DNA of 35,821 nt, from positions 1-35,821 of the forward strand of contig DATCVR010000406.1 in assembly GCA_036566745.1 (NCBI GenBank). The letters run 5' to 3'. The position numbers were made by a program, and so were the translations under genes. Below are positions 1 to 7,684 of this stretch, piece after piece. Under the pieces are notes generated by a model. It saw nothing but the letters and a program-made list of their open reading frames with translations. It searched no databases and had not been told where the DNA came from. The stretch comes from DATCVR01 sp036566745. Its GTDB lineage: Bacteria > Actinomycetota > Actinomycetes > Jiangellales > Jiangellaceae. How positions within the stretch are numbered: the first letter of the stretch is position 1; every line of letters begins with the position of its first letter.

Positions 1-1
1 C

Positions 2-181
2 GGTCGTGACCTGCGTGAATGGGACGGTTTCCGAACGCTGCGCCGGGTCCAGGAGTTCCTGATGACGACCTGGTTGATCCAGAACGCGACCCACGGCGAG
101 GAGGTCGCCCGCGAGTGTGCTCGCCGCATCGCCTCGCTGCGCGGACCGGACGACGCACCCCGCCACTGGAACGCGTACTGA
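2..181 (+). CDS. C-terminal fragment, possible aminoglycoside phosphotransferase family protein
   Basis: The window opens inside a plus-strand reading frame that ends at a TGA at 179-181, leaving 59 C-terminal residues. The fragment contains WDGFRTLRRVQEFLMTTWL, then an amphipathic Glu/Arg-rich stretch, and ends in PRHWNAY. From memory this resembles the C-terminus of actinobacterial phosphotransferases of the APH/choline-kinase fold. No catalytic motif lies inside the window, so the family call is tentative. The gene converges on the GH15 gene, whose stop is 45 nt away. That short gap shows no clear terminator. Confidence 0.45.
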   Translation, partial: GRDLREWDGFRTLRRVQEFLMTTWLIQNATHGEEVARECARRIASLRGPDDAPRHWNAY

Positions 182-225
182 CCGCTGCCCTCCGCCGCGA
201 GGGAAGGGCGGGCTCGCGCCAGTGC

Positions 226-2022
226 TCAGGCGCGGCCCGTGGCGGGGCCCGGCATGTCGGACAGCAGGTATGCGGCCGTCACCAGCGGGATGTGGCTCAG
301 CGCCTGCGGGAAGTTCCCGACCATCCGGCCGATCCGCGGGTCGTACTCCTCGGCGAGCAGCCCGAGGTCGTTGCGCAGCGAGATCAGGTGCTCGAAGAGT
401 TCGCGGGCCCGCTGCTCGCGGCCGGTGAGGTGCAGTGCCTCGACCAGCCAGAAGCTGCACGCCAGGAACGCGCCCTCGTCGCCGGGCAGCCCGTCCACGT
501 CGTGCTCGGTGCGGTAGCGCAGGATCAGCCCAGAGTCGGTGGACAGTTCGCGCGCGACGGCGTCGACGGTGCCGATGACGCGTGGGTCGTCGGGCGGCAG
601 GAACCCGACGATCGGGATCACGAGCAGCGACGCGTCCAGGGCCTGGCTGCCGTACGACTGGGTGAACGTCGTCCGGTCGGCGTCGTAGCCGTGCTTGAGC
701 ACGTCGGCGTGGATGGTGGCCCGCAGCGCTCGCCACCGATCGACCTGGCCGGCCACGCTGCCCTCGTCGCCATCCTGGATCGCCCGGACGGCACGGTCGG
801 CGGCGACCCAGGCCATCACCTTCGAGTGGACGAAGTGGCGACGCGCGCCGCGGATCTCCCAGATGCCCTCGTCGGGCTCCTCCCAGCGGGACTCGAGGTG
901 GGCGAGCAGGTGCTCCTGGAGGGCCCAGGCGTGACGCTCCAGCGGCAACCCGTGCTTGCGCGCGCGGGACAGCGTGTCGATGACCTCGCCGTACACGTCG
1001 ATCTGCAGCTGCTCGGCGGCGGCGTTGCCGATCCGCACGGGCGCGGAACCCGCGTAGCCGCGCAGCCAGTCCAGCGGGTACTCGGGGAGGCGGCGCTCGC
1101 CGGCCACGCCGTACATGATCTGCAGCTCGTCGGGGTTGCCGCCGATGGCCCGCAACAGCCAGTCGCGCCACGCCTTAGCCTCGTCGACGTAGCCGCTGCG
1201 GACCAGGGCGTCCAGGGTGAACGCGGAGTCACGCAACCAGCAGTAGCGGTAGTCCCAGTTGCGGACGCCGCCGAGGCTCTCCGGCAACGACGTGGTCGGC
1301 GCCGCCACGATGCCGCCGGTGGGTTCGTACGTCAGCGCCTTGAGGGTGAGCAGCGAGCGTAGGACGGCCTCGCGGTACGGGCCGTCGTAGGTGCACCGAG
1401 CGGCCCAATCGGTCCAGAACGCCTCGGTGGTGGCGAGCGCGTCGAGCGGCTCGGCCGGCTCGGGTGGCGGCTGGTGCGACGGGTACCAGGTCAGGACGAA
1501 CGACACTCGCTGGCCGGCCCGCACGAAAGCGTCGGCGTGAGTGGTCAGGGCGCGGCCGTAGGTAGGGACGTCGGAGCGCAGCGCCACGGCGTCGGGGCCG
1601 GCGATGCCGACCACCTGCCCGTCGACCCGGTGCACCCAGGGCACCGAGCGCCCGTAGTCGAAGCGCAGGCGGAGCTCGCTGTGGACCGCCACCTCGCCGG
1701 ACAGCCCTTCGACGATCCGGACGACGTCGTGGGCGCCGTCGCTGGGTGGCATGAAGTCGGTGACCCGCACGCTGCCGGACGGGGTGTCCCACTCGTGTTC
1801 GAGGATCAGCGTGTCGCCGCGGTAGCGCCGTCGGGTGGCCTGACCGGCACCGGCGGGCGCGATCCGCCACAACCCGTTGCGGGCATCGCCGAGCAGGGCG
1901 GCGAAGCACGCGGCGGAGTCGAAGCGGGGGAGACAGAGCCAGTCGATCGTGCCGTCGCGGTCTACCAGGGCCGCGGTGTGGAGGTCGCCGATGAGCCCGT
2001 GGTCCTCGATCAGTCCCGTCAT
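226..2022 (-). CDS. Glycoside hydrolase family 15 protein (trehalase/glucoamylase-like)
   Basis: A 598-residue cytoplasmic protein with the layout of actinobacterial GH15 enzymes. The N-terminal beta-sandwich begins IEDHGLIGDLHTAALVDRDG (residues 5-24), and an (alpha/alpha)6 barrel follows. Family hallmarks visible are RNWDYRYCWLRD (254-265), EGIWE (385-389, the usual general-acid region), GDEGAF (514-519) and LLAEEYDP (555-562). GH15 members hydrolyse alpha-glucosidic bonds. Actinobacterial proteins of this architecture include mycobacterial trehalases, so trehalose or alpha-glucan breakdown is the best guess, but sequence alone does not fix the substrate. There is no signal peptide. The ATG at 2022 is preceded by AGGGG. 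The SURF1 stop is only 9 nt upstream, so the two genes are probably co-transcribed. Confidence 0.9.
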   Translation of the reverse strand: MTGLIEDHGLIGDLHTAALVDRDGTIDWLCLPRFDSAACFAALLGDARNGLWRIAPAGAGQATRRRYRGDTLILEHEWDTPSGSVRVTDFMPPSDGAHDVVRIVEGLSGEVAVHSELRLRFDYGRSVPWVHRVDGQVVGIAGPDAVALRSDVPTYGRALTTHADAFVRAGQRVSFVLTWYPSHQPPPEPAEPLDALATTEAFWTDWAARCTYDGPYREAVLRSLLTLKALTYEPTGGIVAAPTTSLPESLGGVRNWDYRYCWLRDSAFTLDALVRSGYVDEAKAWRDWLLRAIGGNPDELQIMYGVAGERRLPEYPLDWLRGYAGSAPVRIGNAAAEQLQIDVYGEVIDTLSRARKHGLPLERHAWALQEHLLAHLESRWEEPDEGIWEIRGARRHFVHSKVMAWVAADRAVRAIQDGDEGSVAGQVDRWRALRATIHADVLKHGYDADRTTFTQSYGSQALDASLLVIPIVGFLPPDDPRVIGTVDAVARELSTDSGLILRYRTEHDVDGLPGDEGAFLACSFWLVEALHLTGREQRARELFEHLISLRNDLGLLAEEYDPRIGRMVGNFPQALSHIPLVTAAYLLSDMPGPATGRA

Positions 2023-2031
2023 GGCCCCTGT

Positions 2032-2847
2032 CTACCTGGTCGAGTCGCTCCCCGCGCGCGGCTGCGTCGGCTCCACCGGCTCGGTCGGCTCGGGTCCCTC
2101 GGGGTGGCCCGCGTCGAGCTCACGGCGGCCACGTGCCTCGGCGCGGACGAGCAGCACGAATCCACCCACCCCCACGCAGGCGAACAGGAACCACTGGATG
2201 GCGTACGACAGGTGGGGACCGGCGTCGATCTCGGGCGCTGGCACGGCGACCGGGGGATCGTCCGCCGGGGGAGACTGCTCGACCAGCTCGGCCCACGCGC
2301 CGTAGAGGGGATACGGCATGATCGCGGCGATCGCGTCGACGTCGAGGTAGCGCACGGCGCCATCGGCCGGGTCGCCGCCGGTGCCGCGCCCCTCCTCGCT
2401 GCGCCGGAGCCGGGCCACGACGTCGACCGGGCCGGTGCTCGCCTCCGGGATGTCGGTGGAGGAGTCGGCCGGACCACCGCCGGCAACGAAGCCGCGGTCG
2501 ACGAGCAGGGCGTCGCCGGCGTCGGTGACCAGCGGCGTCACGACGTGGACCCCCGCCTCACCCGCGAGCGGACGCAACTGCACGATCAGCTCGTGGTCGG
2601 GGTCGTAGGTGCCGCTGACCCGCACCTGCTGCCATTCGTCGCCGGAGTCGAGCGGCTCGTCGGGCGAGGCGACATCGTCGAGCGGAACCGGCTCGGCGTT
2701 CGCGTTCGCCTCGATGACGGCGTTGCGGGCGGCGCGCTGGTCGTTGCGGTCGAGCTGCCAGATCCCGAGCCGCACGCAGACGGCGACGAGGAGGAGACCG
2801 GCGAGCGTGCGCACGATCCAACTCCGGCTGGCCAGGAACCTGTACAC
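2032..2847 (-). CDS. SURF1 family protein (cytochrome oxidase assembly), copy A
   Basis: 271 residues with the SURF1 layout. A transmembrane helix near residues 11-29 is followed by GIWQLDRND (28-36), an extracytoplasmic domain with VDRGF (116-120), and a second helix (about 217-236) introduced by GPHLSYAIQWF (210-220). SURF1 proteins help assemble haem-copper cytochrome c oxidase in the membrane. Translation appears to start at a GTG (2847). The gene lies directly upstream of the GH15 gene on the same strand and divergent from moaA (58 nt apart). It is one of two SURF1 paralogues in this window, the other being at 18072-18854. No oxidase subunits are nearby. Confidence 0.85.
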   Translation of the reverse strand: MYRFLASRSWIVRTLAGLLLVAVCVRLGIWQLDRNDQRAARNAVIEANANAEPVPLDDVASPDEPLDSGDEWQQVRVSGTYDPDHELIVQLRPLAGEAGVHVVTPLVTDAGDALLVDRGFVAGGGPADSSTDIPEASTGPVDVVARLRRSEEGRGTGGDPADGAVRYLDVDAIAAIMPYPLYGAWAELVEQSPPADDPPVAVPAPEIDAGPHLSYAIQWFLFACVGVGGFVLLVRAEARGRRELDAGHPEGPEPTEPVEPTQPRAGSDSTR

Positions 2848-2893
2848 GCCGTCGACGGTAGACCGGTCCGACCCGATCGGCGCGACCGGGGCT

Positions 2894-2899
2894 TAGCCT
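2894..2899 (+). promoter_or_regulatory. Putative -10 element for leaderless moaA transcript
   Basis: TAGCCT lies six nucleotides before the ATG at 2906. That spacing would place the transcription start at or next to the start codon. No convincing -35 was found. The same arrangement recurs at several other genes in this window. Confidence 0.4.
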
Positions 2900-2905
2900 G
2901 GGTGG

Positions 2906-3895
2906 ATGCTGGTGGACCGGTACGGGCGGGTCGCGACCGACCTTCGGGTGTCGCTGACCGATCGATGCAATCTGCGCTGCACGTATTGCATGCCCGAGGA
3001 GGGGCTCGCCTGGCTGCCGCGTCCGGAGATGCTGAGCGACGACGAGGTGGTCCGACTGGTCCGGATCGCGGTCGAGCTGCTCGGCGTCCGCGACGTGCGC
3101 TTCACCGGCGGAGAGCCCCTGCTGCGGCGCGGCCTGGTCGACATCGTCGCGGCGTGCGCCCGGCTCGAGCCCCGGCCGCGGCTCTCGCTGACCACCAACG
3201 CCGTGGGCCTGGCCCGGATCGCTCCCGCCCTGGCCGAGGCCGGCCTCGACCGCGTCAACGGCTCGCTCGACACCCTCGACGCCGATCGGTTCGAGACGAT
3301 CACCCGGCGGCGCCGCCTCGACGACGTGCTCGCCGGACTGGCCGCGGCGTACGAGGCGGGTCTGCGTCCGGTCAAGATCAACGCCGTCCTGATGCGCGGC
3401 ATCAACGACGACGAGGCGCCTGCCCTGCTCGACTGGGCGCTGCGGCACGACTACGAGATGCGTTTCATCGAGCAGATGCCCCTCGACGCCCAGCACGGCT
3501 GGCGGCGCGAGGAGATGGTGACGGCCGAGGAGATCCTGGCCGCGCTGCACCAGGCGTTCACCCTCACGGCGATCCCCGACCGCGACCGCGGCAGCGCTCC
3601 GGCCGAGACGTGGCTCGTCGACGGCGGCCCGGCCCGAGTGGGTGTGATCGGGTCGGTGACCCGTCCGTTCTGCGGCGCGTGCGATCGCACCCGACTCACC
3701 GCCGATGGACAGGTTCGAACGTGCCTATTCGCCCAAGAAGAATCGAATTTGCGCGATGTCATGAGAGATGGCGCGAGTGATTCTGATCTTGCCGATCGAT
3801 GGCGCGTGGCGATGGCCGGAAAAGCTGCGGGCCATGGCATTGACGACCCGGGATTCCTCCAGCCGTCACGACCGATGTCGGCGATCGGCGGATAG
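2906..3895 (+). CDS. moaA: GTP 3',8-cyclase MoaA
   Basis: A 329-residue radical-SAM enzyme for the first step of molybdenum cofactor synthesis, GTP to 3',8-cH2GTP, the precursor of cyclic pyranopterin monophosphate. The N-terminal 4Fe-4S site is CNLRCTYC (C21, C25, C28). FTGGEPLLR (66-74) follows. The C-terminal cluster ligands are C256, C259 and C273 in PFCGACDRTRL...RTC. The protein ends in the GG doublet typical of functional MoaA. Residue 119 is Gly in VNGSLD, where Val or Ala is more usual. The last 60 or so codons (from about 3710) use codons rare elsewhere here (AGA, CTA, TCT, CTT, AAT) and the gene ends in TAG. No other moa gene is in the window. Confidence 0.95.
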   Translation: MLVDRYGRVATDLRVSLTDRCNLRCTYCMPEEGLAWLPRPEMLSDDEVVRLVRIAVELLGVRDVRFTGGEPLLRRGLVDIVAACARLEPRPRLSLTTNAVGLARIAPALAEAGLDRVNGSLDTLDADRFETITRRRRLDDVLAGLAAAYEAGLRPVKINAVLMRGINDDEAPALLDWALRHDYEMRFIEQMPLDAQHGWRREEMVTAEEILAALHQAFTLTAIPDRDRGSAPAETWLVDGGPARVGVIGSVTRPFCGACDRTRLTADGQVRTCLFAQEESNLRDVMRDGASDSDLADRWRVAMAGKAAGHGIDDPGFLQPSRPMSAIGG

Positions 3896-3925
3896 CGCGG
3901 GAGCCGGGGGACGCCCTGAGGGCAG

Positions 3926-3970
3926 AAAAAGACGACGCCGGGCAGCCACGGGGGAAGCCGCCCGACGTCG
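3926..3970 (-). terminator. Rho-independent terminator after the DUF3099 gene (minus strand)
   Basis: An inverted repeat pairs 3933-3947 with 3956-3970 (15-nt arms, three imperfect pairs that become G-U on the minus-strand RNA). On the minus strand it is followed at once by five T residues (AAAAA at 3926-3930 on plus). It lies between the convergent moaA and DUF3099 genes. The U-tract shows that it mainly stops minus-strand transcription, but the hairpin could also act on moaA. Confidence 0.7.
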
Positions 3971-4054
3971 CCGGTACGCAGCGCACCGACGGGGGAATAC
4001 GGAACGCGCGCGTGGGGAGTATTACATGGGAGCCGACTCCGCTGGAAGGGGCTT

Positions 4055-4390
4055 TCACGGGTGAATTCGATCTTTTCGCGTTGTTGCTGGCGGGAGCGCC
4101 CGAGGAGCCTGTTCAGATAGTGGGACGATGGTCCCTGGAGTGGGGCGCGAGGCCGCATTTGCGATCACCACGGCGATGTACGGGAGCACGATCGCGCCCG
4201 CGATGCACACCCATCGCAGCCATCCCGACGTCACCACGGCGAGGGGCAGGCAGGCCAGCCGGATGCCCATCATGATCAGGTAGCGACGCGTGCGCGAGTT
4301 GAGGTCGTCGCTGCGTCCCGCCGCCGCTGTGGTCACCGACGGCACGGGGTCGTGACGCCGTGACCCCGATCGCGGAATGTTCGTGTCCAC
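4055..4390 (-). CDS. DUF3099 domain-containing membrane protein
   Basis: 111 residues. The core TRRYLIMMGIRLACLPLAVV followed by GWLRWVCIAGAIVLPYIAVV forms two membrane helices (about 38-53 and 58-78). This matches the small actinobacterial DUF3099 family, whose function is unknown. The hydrophilic N-terminus may be shorter than annotated. The proposed start is a GTG at 4390, with TACCGT and GAGG just upstream. The gene converges on moaA, with a U-tract terminator between them, and diverges from dodecin. The 3' part lies in the same less GC-rich patch as the moaA tail. Confidence 0.7.
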   Translation of the reverse strand: MDTNIPRSGSRRHDPVPSVTTAAAGRSDDLNSRTRRYLIMMGIRLACLPLAVVTSGWLRWVCIAGAIVLPYIAVVIANAASRPTPGTIVPLSEQAPRALPPATTRKDRIHP

Positions 4391-4457
4391 ACCTCACGGT
4401 AGGACCAGAATCGTCGCGGAGCCAGAGCGGCCCCATGGAAGTCACCCGGAGGTCGAC

Positions 4458-4667
4458 ATGAACCGCACCTACCGTGTCACCGAGATCGTCGGCACCTCGC
4501 AGGACAGCCTCGATCAGGCCATCCGCAACGGCATCGGGCGCGCCGCGACGACGCTTCGCCATCTCGACTGGTTCGAGGTGACCGAGATCCGCGGTCAGAT
4601 CGTCGACGGCGAGGTCGAGCACGTCCAGGTCGGGATGAAGGTCGGTTTCCGCCTCGAGGACGCCTGA
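4458..4667 (+). CDS. Dodecin (flavin-binding)
   Basis: A 69-residue dodecin. These small proteins form hollow dodecamers that store or buffer FMN/riboflavin, or CoA in some bacteria. The fold is recognised from YRVTEIVGTSQDSLDQAI and DWFEVTEIRG, which carries the tryptophan that stacks on the flavin, followed by EVEHVQVGMKVGFRLE. The length is normal for the family. The start is the ATG at 4458, because a good ribosome-binding site (CGGAGG, 4447-4452) precedes it and the family begins here. A longer in-frame reading from 4377 has no support. It sits 85 nt upstream of fabG, probably as a separate unit. Confidence 0.9.
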   Translation: MNRTYRVTEIVGTSQDSLDQAIRNGIGRAATTLRHLDWFEVTEIRGQIVDGEVEHVQVGMKVGFRLEDA

Positions 4668-4752
4668 TCGCCCCGGGCACGCACGCCGCGGTGGACGGGG
4701 GTGCCGCGCTGATCCGGTAGCGTCGGCGCGTCCGTACGCGAGAGGAGCCTGG

Positions 4753-5499
4753 ATGAGTGCGACCAGCCCAGAGCTGGCCGAAGGGTCGAGCGGTGCGCCC
4801 CGATCGGTGTTGGTCACCGGCGGCAACCGCGGCATCGGCCTGGCGATCGCCCGTGCCTTCGCCGAGGCCGGCGATGCCGTCACGGTGACCCACCGCAGTG
4901 GCGAGCCTCCGGAAGGACTGGCCGGCGTCCGTTGTGACGTCACCGACATGGCCTCGGTCGATGCGGCGTTCACCCAGGTCGAGAAGGAACAGGGCCCGGT
5001 CCAGGTGCTCGTGGCCAACGCCGGCATCACCCGCGACACCCTGCTGCTGCGGATGAGCGAGGACGACTTCACCAGCGTCGTCGACACCAACCTCACCGGG
5101 GCGTTCCGGGTGGCCAAGCGCGCCGCCAAGGGCATGCTGCGGGCTCGGCACGGCCGGGTGGTGTTCATCTCCAGCGTGGTCGGCCTGCTCGGCTCGCCGG
5201 GCCAGATCAACTACGCCGCGAGCAAGGCCGGCCTGGTCGGGATGGCTCGCTCGCTCGCACGTGAGCTGGGCAGCCGGGGCATCACGGCCAACGTCGTGGC
5301 CCCCGGGTTCGTCGAGTCCGACATGACGGCCGAGCTCGGCGACGACCGCCGCACCGAGATCCTCAGCGGCATCCCGCTCGGACGCTACGCCTCCGCAGAC
5401 GAGGTCGCGCGAGTCGTGCGATGGGTGGCCAGCGACGAAGCGGCATACGTGACCGGCGCCGTGATTCCGGTCGACGGCGGATTGGGGATGGGACATTGA
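4753..5499 (+). CDS. fabG: 3-oxoacyl-[acyl-carrier-protein] reductase FabG (MabA-like)
   Basis: A 248-residue short-chain dehydrogenase that reduces beta-ketoacyl-ACP with NADPH in type II fatty acid synthesis. Visible are the cofactor motif TGGNRGIG (22-29), NAG (89-91), N113, the catalytic Ser in FISS (140-141) and YAASK (Y154, K158). It ends in the usual PVDGGLGMGH. RBS GAGAGGAG lies upstream of the ATG. The stop overlaps the fabI start by one base (TGATG), so the two are translationally coupled, as in the mycobacterial mabA-inhA operon. Confidence 0.93.
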   Translation: MSATSPELAEGSSGAPRSVLVTGGNRGIGLAIARAFAEAGDAVTVTHRSGEPPEGLAGVRCDVTDMASVDAAFTQVEKEQGPVQVLVANAGITRDTLLLRMSEDDFTSVVDTNLTGAFRVAKRAAKGMLRARHGRVVFISSVVGLLGSPGQINYAASKAGLVGMARSLARELGSRGITANVVAPGFVESDMTAELGDDRRTEILSGIPLGRYASADEVARVVRWVASDEAAYVTGAVIPVDGGLGMGH

Positions 5500-6284
5500 T
5501 GGCGCACGAAACGACGTCCGGCGGCATTCTGGCGGGCAAGCGGATCCTGGTCACCGGTGTCCTCACCGACGCCTCGATCGGTTTCCACGTCGCGAAGTTC
5601 GCGCAGCAGCAGGGCGCCACGGTGGTGCTCACCGGGTTCGGCCGGCTCAGCCTGGTCGAACGGATCTCCAAGCGGCTCCCCGAGCCGGCGCCGGTGCTCG
5701 AGCTCGACGTCCAGGACGAGGACCACCTCGCCTCGCTGGCCGACCGGGTCCGCGAACACGTCGACGGCCTCGACGGTGTGGTGCACTCGATCGGCTTCGC
5801 GCCACAGACCGCGCTGGGCGGGTCGTTCCTCGAGACGCCGTACGAGGATGTGTCCACAGCGGTCCACGTCTCGACCTACTCGTTCAAGTCGCTGACGATG
5901 GCCACGCTGCCGCTCATGCCGCAGGGCGGCTCGGTCGTGGGGCTCGACTTCGACGCGCAGGTGGCGTGGCCCGGCTACGACTGGATGGGTGTCGCCAAGG
6001 CGGGGCTCGAGGCGACATCGCGCTACCTCGCGAAGTACCTCGGCGAGAAGAACATCCGGGTCAACCTCGTGTCGGCCGGTCCGGTCAAGACGATGGCCGC
6101 ACGATCGATCCCCGGCTTCGACCAGTTCCAGGGCGTGTGGGACGAGCGGGCGCCGCTGGGCTGGGACCTCGCCGATCCCGAGCCGGCTGCGCGCGGGGTG
6201 ATCGGGTTGCTCTCCGACTGGTTCCCCAAGACCACCGGTGAAGTCGTCCACGTCGACGGCGGCGTGCACGCGATGGGCGCCTGA
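5499..6284 (+). CDS. fabI: Enoyl-[acyl-carrier-protein] reductase FabI (InhA-like)
   Basis: A 261-residue NADH-dependent enoyl-ACP reductase that completes the elongation cycle begun by FabG. It follows InhA closely: GKRILVTGVLTDASIGFH (13-30), LVLTGF-like strand, VHSIGF (95-100, S97 matching InhA S94), F151, and catalytic Y160 and K167 in YDWMGVAKAGLE. It ends near VDGGVHAMGA. The start is the ATG at 5499 overlapping the fabG stop; a longer frame from 5421 lies inside fabG. Unlike the mycobacterial operon, no ferrochelatase follows. The next gene is convergent. Confidence 0.93.
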   Translation: MAHETTSGGILAGKRILVTGVLTDASIGFHVAKFAQQQGATVVLTGFGRLSLVERISKRLPEPAPVLELDVQDEDHLASLADRVREHVDGLDGVVHSIGFAPQTALGGSFLETPYEDVSTAVHVSTYSFKSLTMATLPLMPQGGSVVGLDFDAQVAWPGYDWMGVAKAGLEATSRYLAKYLGEKNIRVNLVSAGPVKTMAARSIPGFDQFQGVWDERAPLGWDLADPEPAARGVIGLLSDWFPKTTGEVVHVDGGVHAMGA

Positions 6285-6307
6285 CGGCGGGCGTCCGACG
6301 GGTTCAG

Positions 6308-6329
6308 ACCGGGTCGGAGCTCGACCGGT
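6308..6329. terminator. Hairpin between convergent fabI and polyprenyl synthase genes
   Basis: ACCGG-G-TCG pairs with CGA-CCGGT around a short loop, giving about 8 bp with one bulge, in the 45-nt gap between the two stop codons. There is no U-tract. It could act as a bidirectional terminator of the U-less kind common in actinobacteria. Confidence 0.35.
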
Positions 6330-7508
6330 TCAGGTCTGGCGGGCCGTTGCGAGTTCGATGAGCGCGCTCAACGCGGCCCGCCCCTCGGCCGACACGTCTG
6401 CCTCGGCCAGTGCGGCCGCCGCGTCACCCACGAGGGTCGCCACGAGCGATTCGACCCGGGCCAGTGCGCCGGTCGCGACGATGACCTCGCGAACGGCCTC
6501 GACCCCGGCCTCGTCGAGGCGCGAGTCGCCGAGCAGCTTCGCGACCACGTCGGTCTGGCCTGCGTCGGCGCGTTCGAGGGCGTAGGCCACCAGCACGGTG
6601 CGCTTGCCCTCCCGGAGGTCGTCGCCGGCCGGTTTGCCGGTGACTGCCGGGTCGCCGAAGACGCCGAGGACGTCGTCGCGCAGCTGGAACGCCTCGCCCA
6701 GCGCGCTGCCGTAGGAGGCGAAGGCGGCCAGCGTGTGGTCGGGGGCGTCGGCGAACCGTCCGCCCAGCACGAGCGGGTGCTCGACGGAGTAGCGCGCGGC
6801 CTTGTAGCGGATCACCCGCCGGGCCCGATCGGCCGCGCCCTCGGCTCGGGACGCGCCACTGACCTGCTCGAGCACGTCGAGGTACTGACCGCCGCCGACC
6901 TCGGTGCGCATCCGCTCGAACACCGGCCGGCCCCGTTCCAGCGCGTGCGGAGACAGCCCGGACGACGAGAGCAGTTCGTCGCTCCAGCCCAGGAGCAGGT
7001 CGCCGAGCAGGACCGCCGCGGCCGCGCCGAAGGCGTCCGGGGCGCCGTCCCAGCCGGACTCGCGATGCAGAGCCGCGAACTGCCGGTGGACCGACGGGCC
7101 GCCGCGCCGGGTATCGGAGCCGTCGATGAGGTCGTCGTGGACGAGCGCGGCCGCCTGGAACAGCTCGAGCGCGGCCGCGGCCGCGACTACCGCCTCCTCC
7201 TCGGACGGTTCGTCCGGGCCGTCGTCGTGACCGGATCGGCCGTCGTGGGCGGGCTGGCCAGCAGGGCCGTGATACCCGGCCACGCTGCGCCATCCCCAGT
7301 AGCAGAACGCCGGGCGCAACCGCTTGCCCCCGGCCAGCAGGCGTTCGGCGGCGTCGACGAGGGGGAGGAGCTCGGGGCCGATCGCGCCGAGCAGGCTGCG
7401 CTGACGATCGACGAAGTCGGTGAGAACGGCCTGGACGCGGGGTCGCAGATCGTGGACGGGATCGGTGCCGAGCACGTCGCCGGGACGTCGGGGTGGGGTG
7501 ACCTGCAC
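6330..7508 (-). CDS. Polyprenyl (geranylgeranyl-type) diphosphate synthase
   Basis: A trans-prenyltransferase that condenses isopentenyl diphosphate with allylic diphosphates. It contains GGKRLRPAF, the first Asp-rich motif HDDLID followed by GSDTRRGG, and the second motif FQLRDDVLG with KPAGDDLREGK. A Gly/His/Asp-rich insert between the GGKRLRP helix and the first Asp motif looks disordered. Chain length (GGPP or longer) cannot be read from sequence. I place the start at the GTG at 7508 (392 aa), because TAGTGT sits 7 nt upstream as in other apparently leaderless genes here. A GTG at 7541 would add 11 residues. The gene diverges from metF, a common actinobacterial arrangement. Confidence 0.88.
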   Translation of the reverse strand: MQVTPPRRPGDVLGTDPVHDLRPRVQAVLTDFVDRQRSLLGAIGPELLPLVDAAERLLAGGKRLRPAFCYWGWRSVAGYHGPAGQPAHDGRSGHDDGPDEPSEEEAVVAAAAALELFQAAALVHDDLIDGSDTRRGGPSVHRQFAALHRESGWDGAPDAFGAAAAVLLGDLLLGWSDELLSSSGLSPHALERGRPVFERMRTEVGGGQYLDVLEQVSGASRAEGAADRARRVIRYKAARYSVEHPLVLGGRFADAPDHTLAAFASYGSALGEAFQLRDDVLGVFGDPAVTGKPAGDDLREGKRTVLVAYALERADAGQTDVVAKLLGDSRLDEAGVEAVREVIVATGALARVESLVATLVGDAAAALAEADVSAEGRAALSALIELATARQT

Positions 7509-7515
7509 GGCAGCC

Positions 7516-7521
7516 ACACTA
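7516..7521 (-). promoter_or_regulatory. Putative -10 element for leaderless polyprenyl synthase transcript
   Basis: TAGTGT on the minus strand, seven nucleotides before the GTG at 7508. It supports the shorter start. The motif would lie inside the coding region if the GTG at 7541 were used. Confidence 0.35.
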
Positions 7522-7671
7522 AGGCGTGTCCGAGCGGTCACGGCCGGGTGGCCCGGGCCGCATGGTCCGGGTGGGCGGCCGAACGCGCCGCGGTCGTGAA
7601 GGTTGTCGGGGGCCGATCCGGGCTGGGTGACCGGAATGCGAGACTCCCTGTCCGATCCGTGGACGACTCTC

Positions 7672-7677
7672 TAGGCT
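7672..7677 (+). promoter_or_regulatory. Putative -10 element for leaderless metF transcript
   Basis: TAGGCT lies seven nucleotides before the metF ATG. That leaves no room for a riboswitch or a normal leader. It is the same spacing as at moaA and the DUF3817 gene. Confidence 0.4.
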
Positions 7678-7684
7678 GGAGCGC

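Noticed and set aside
1474..3780. Long plus-strand open frame (768 codons) opposite the GH15 and SURF1 genes and running into moaA
   Set aside because: Its translation is low-complexity Arg/Gly/Val/Asp without any family motif, while the opposite strand and the moaA frame show clear conserved proteins. It is a GC-rich shadow.
7509..7684. SAM or cobalamin riboswitch upstream of metF
   Set aside because: The likely -10 lies only 7 nt before the metF start codon, leaving no leader. No riboswitch core was seen.
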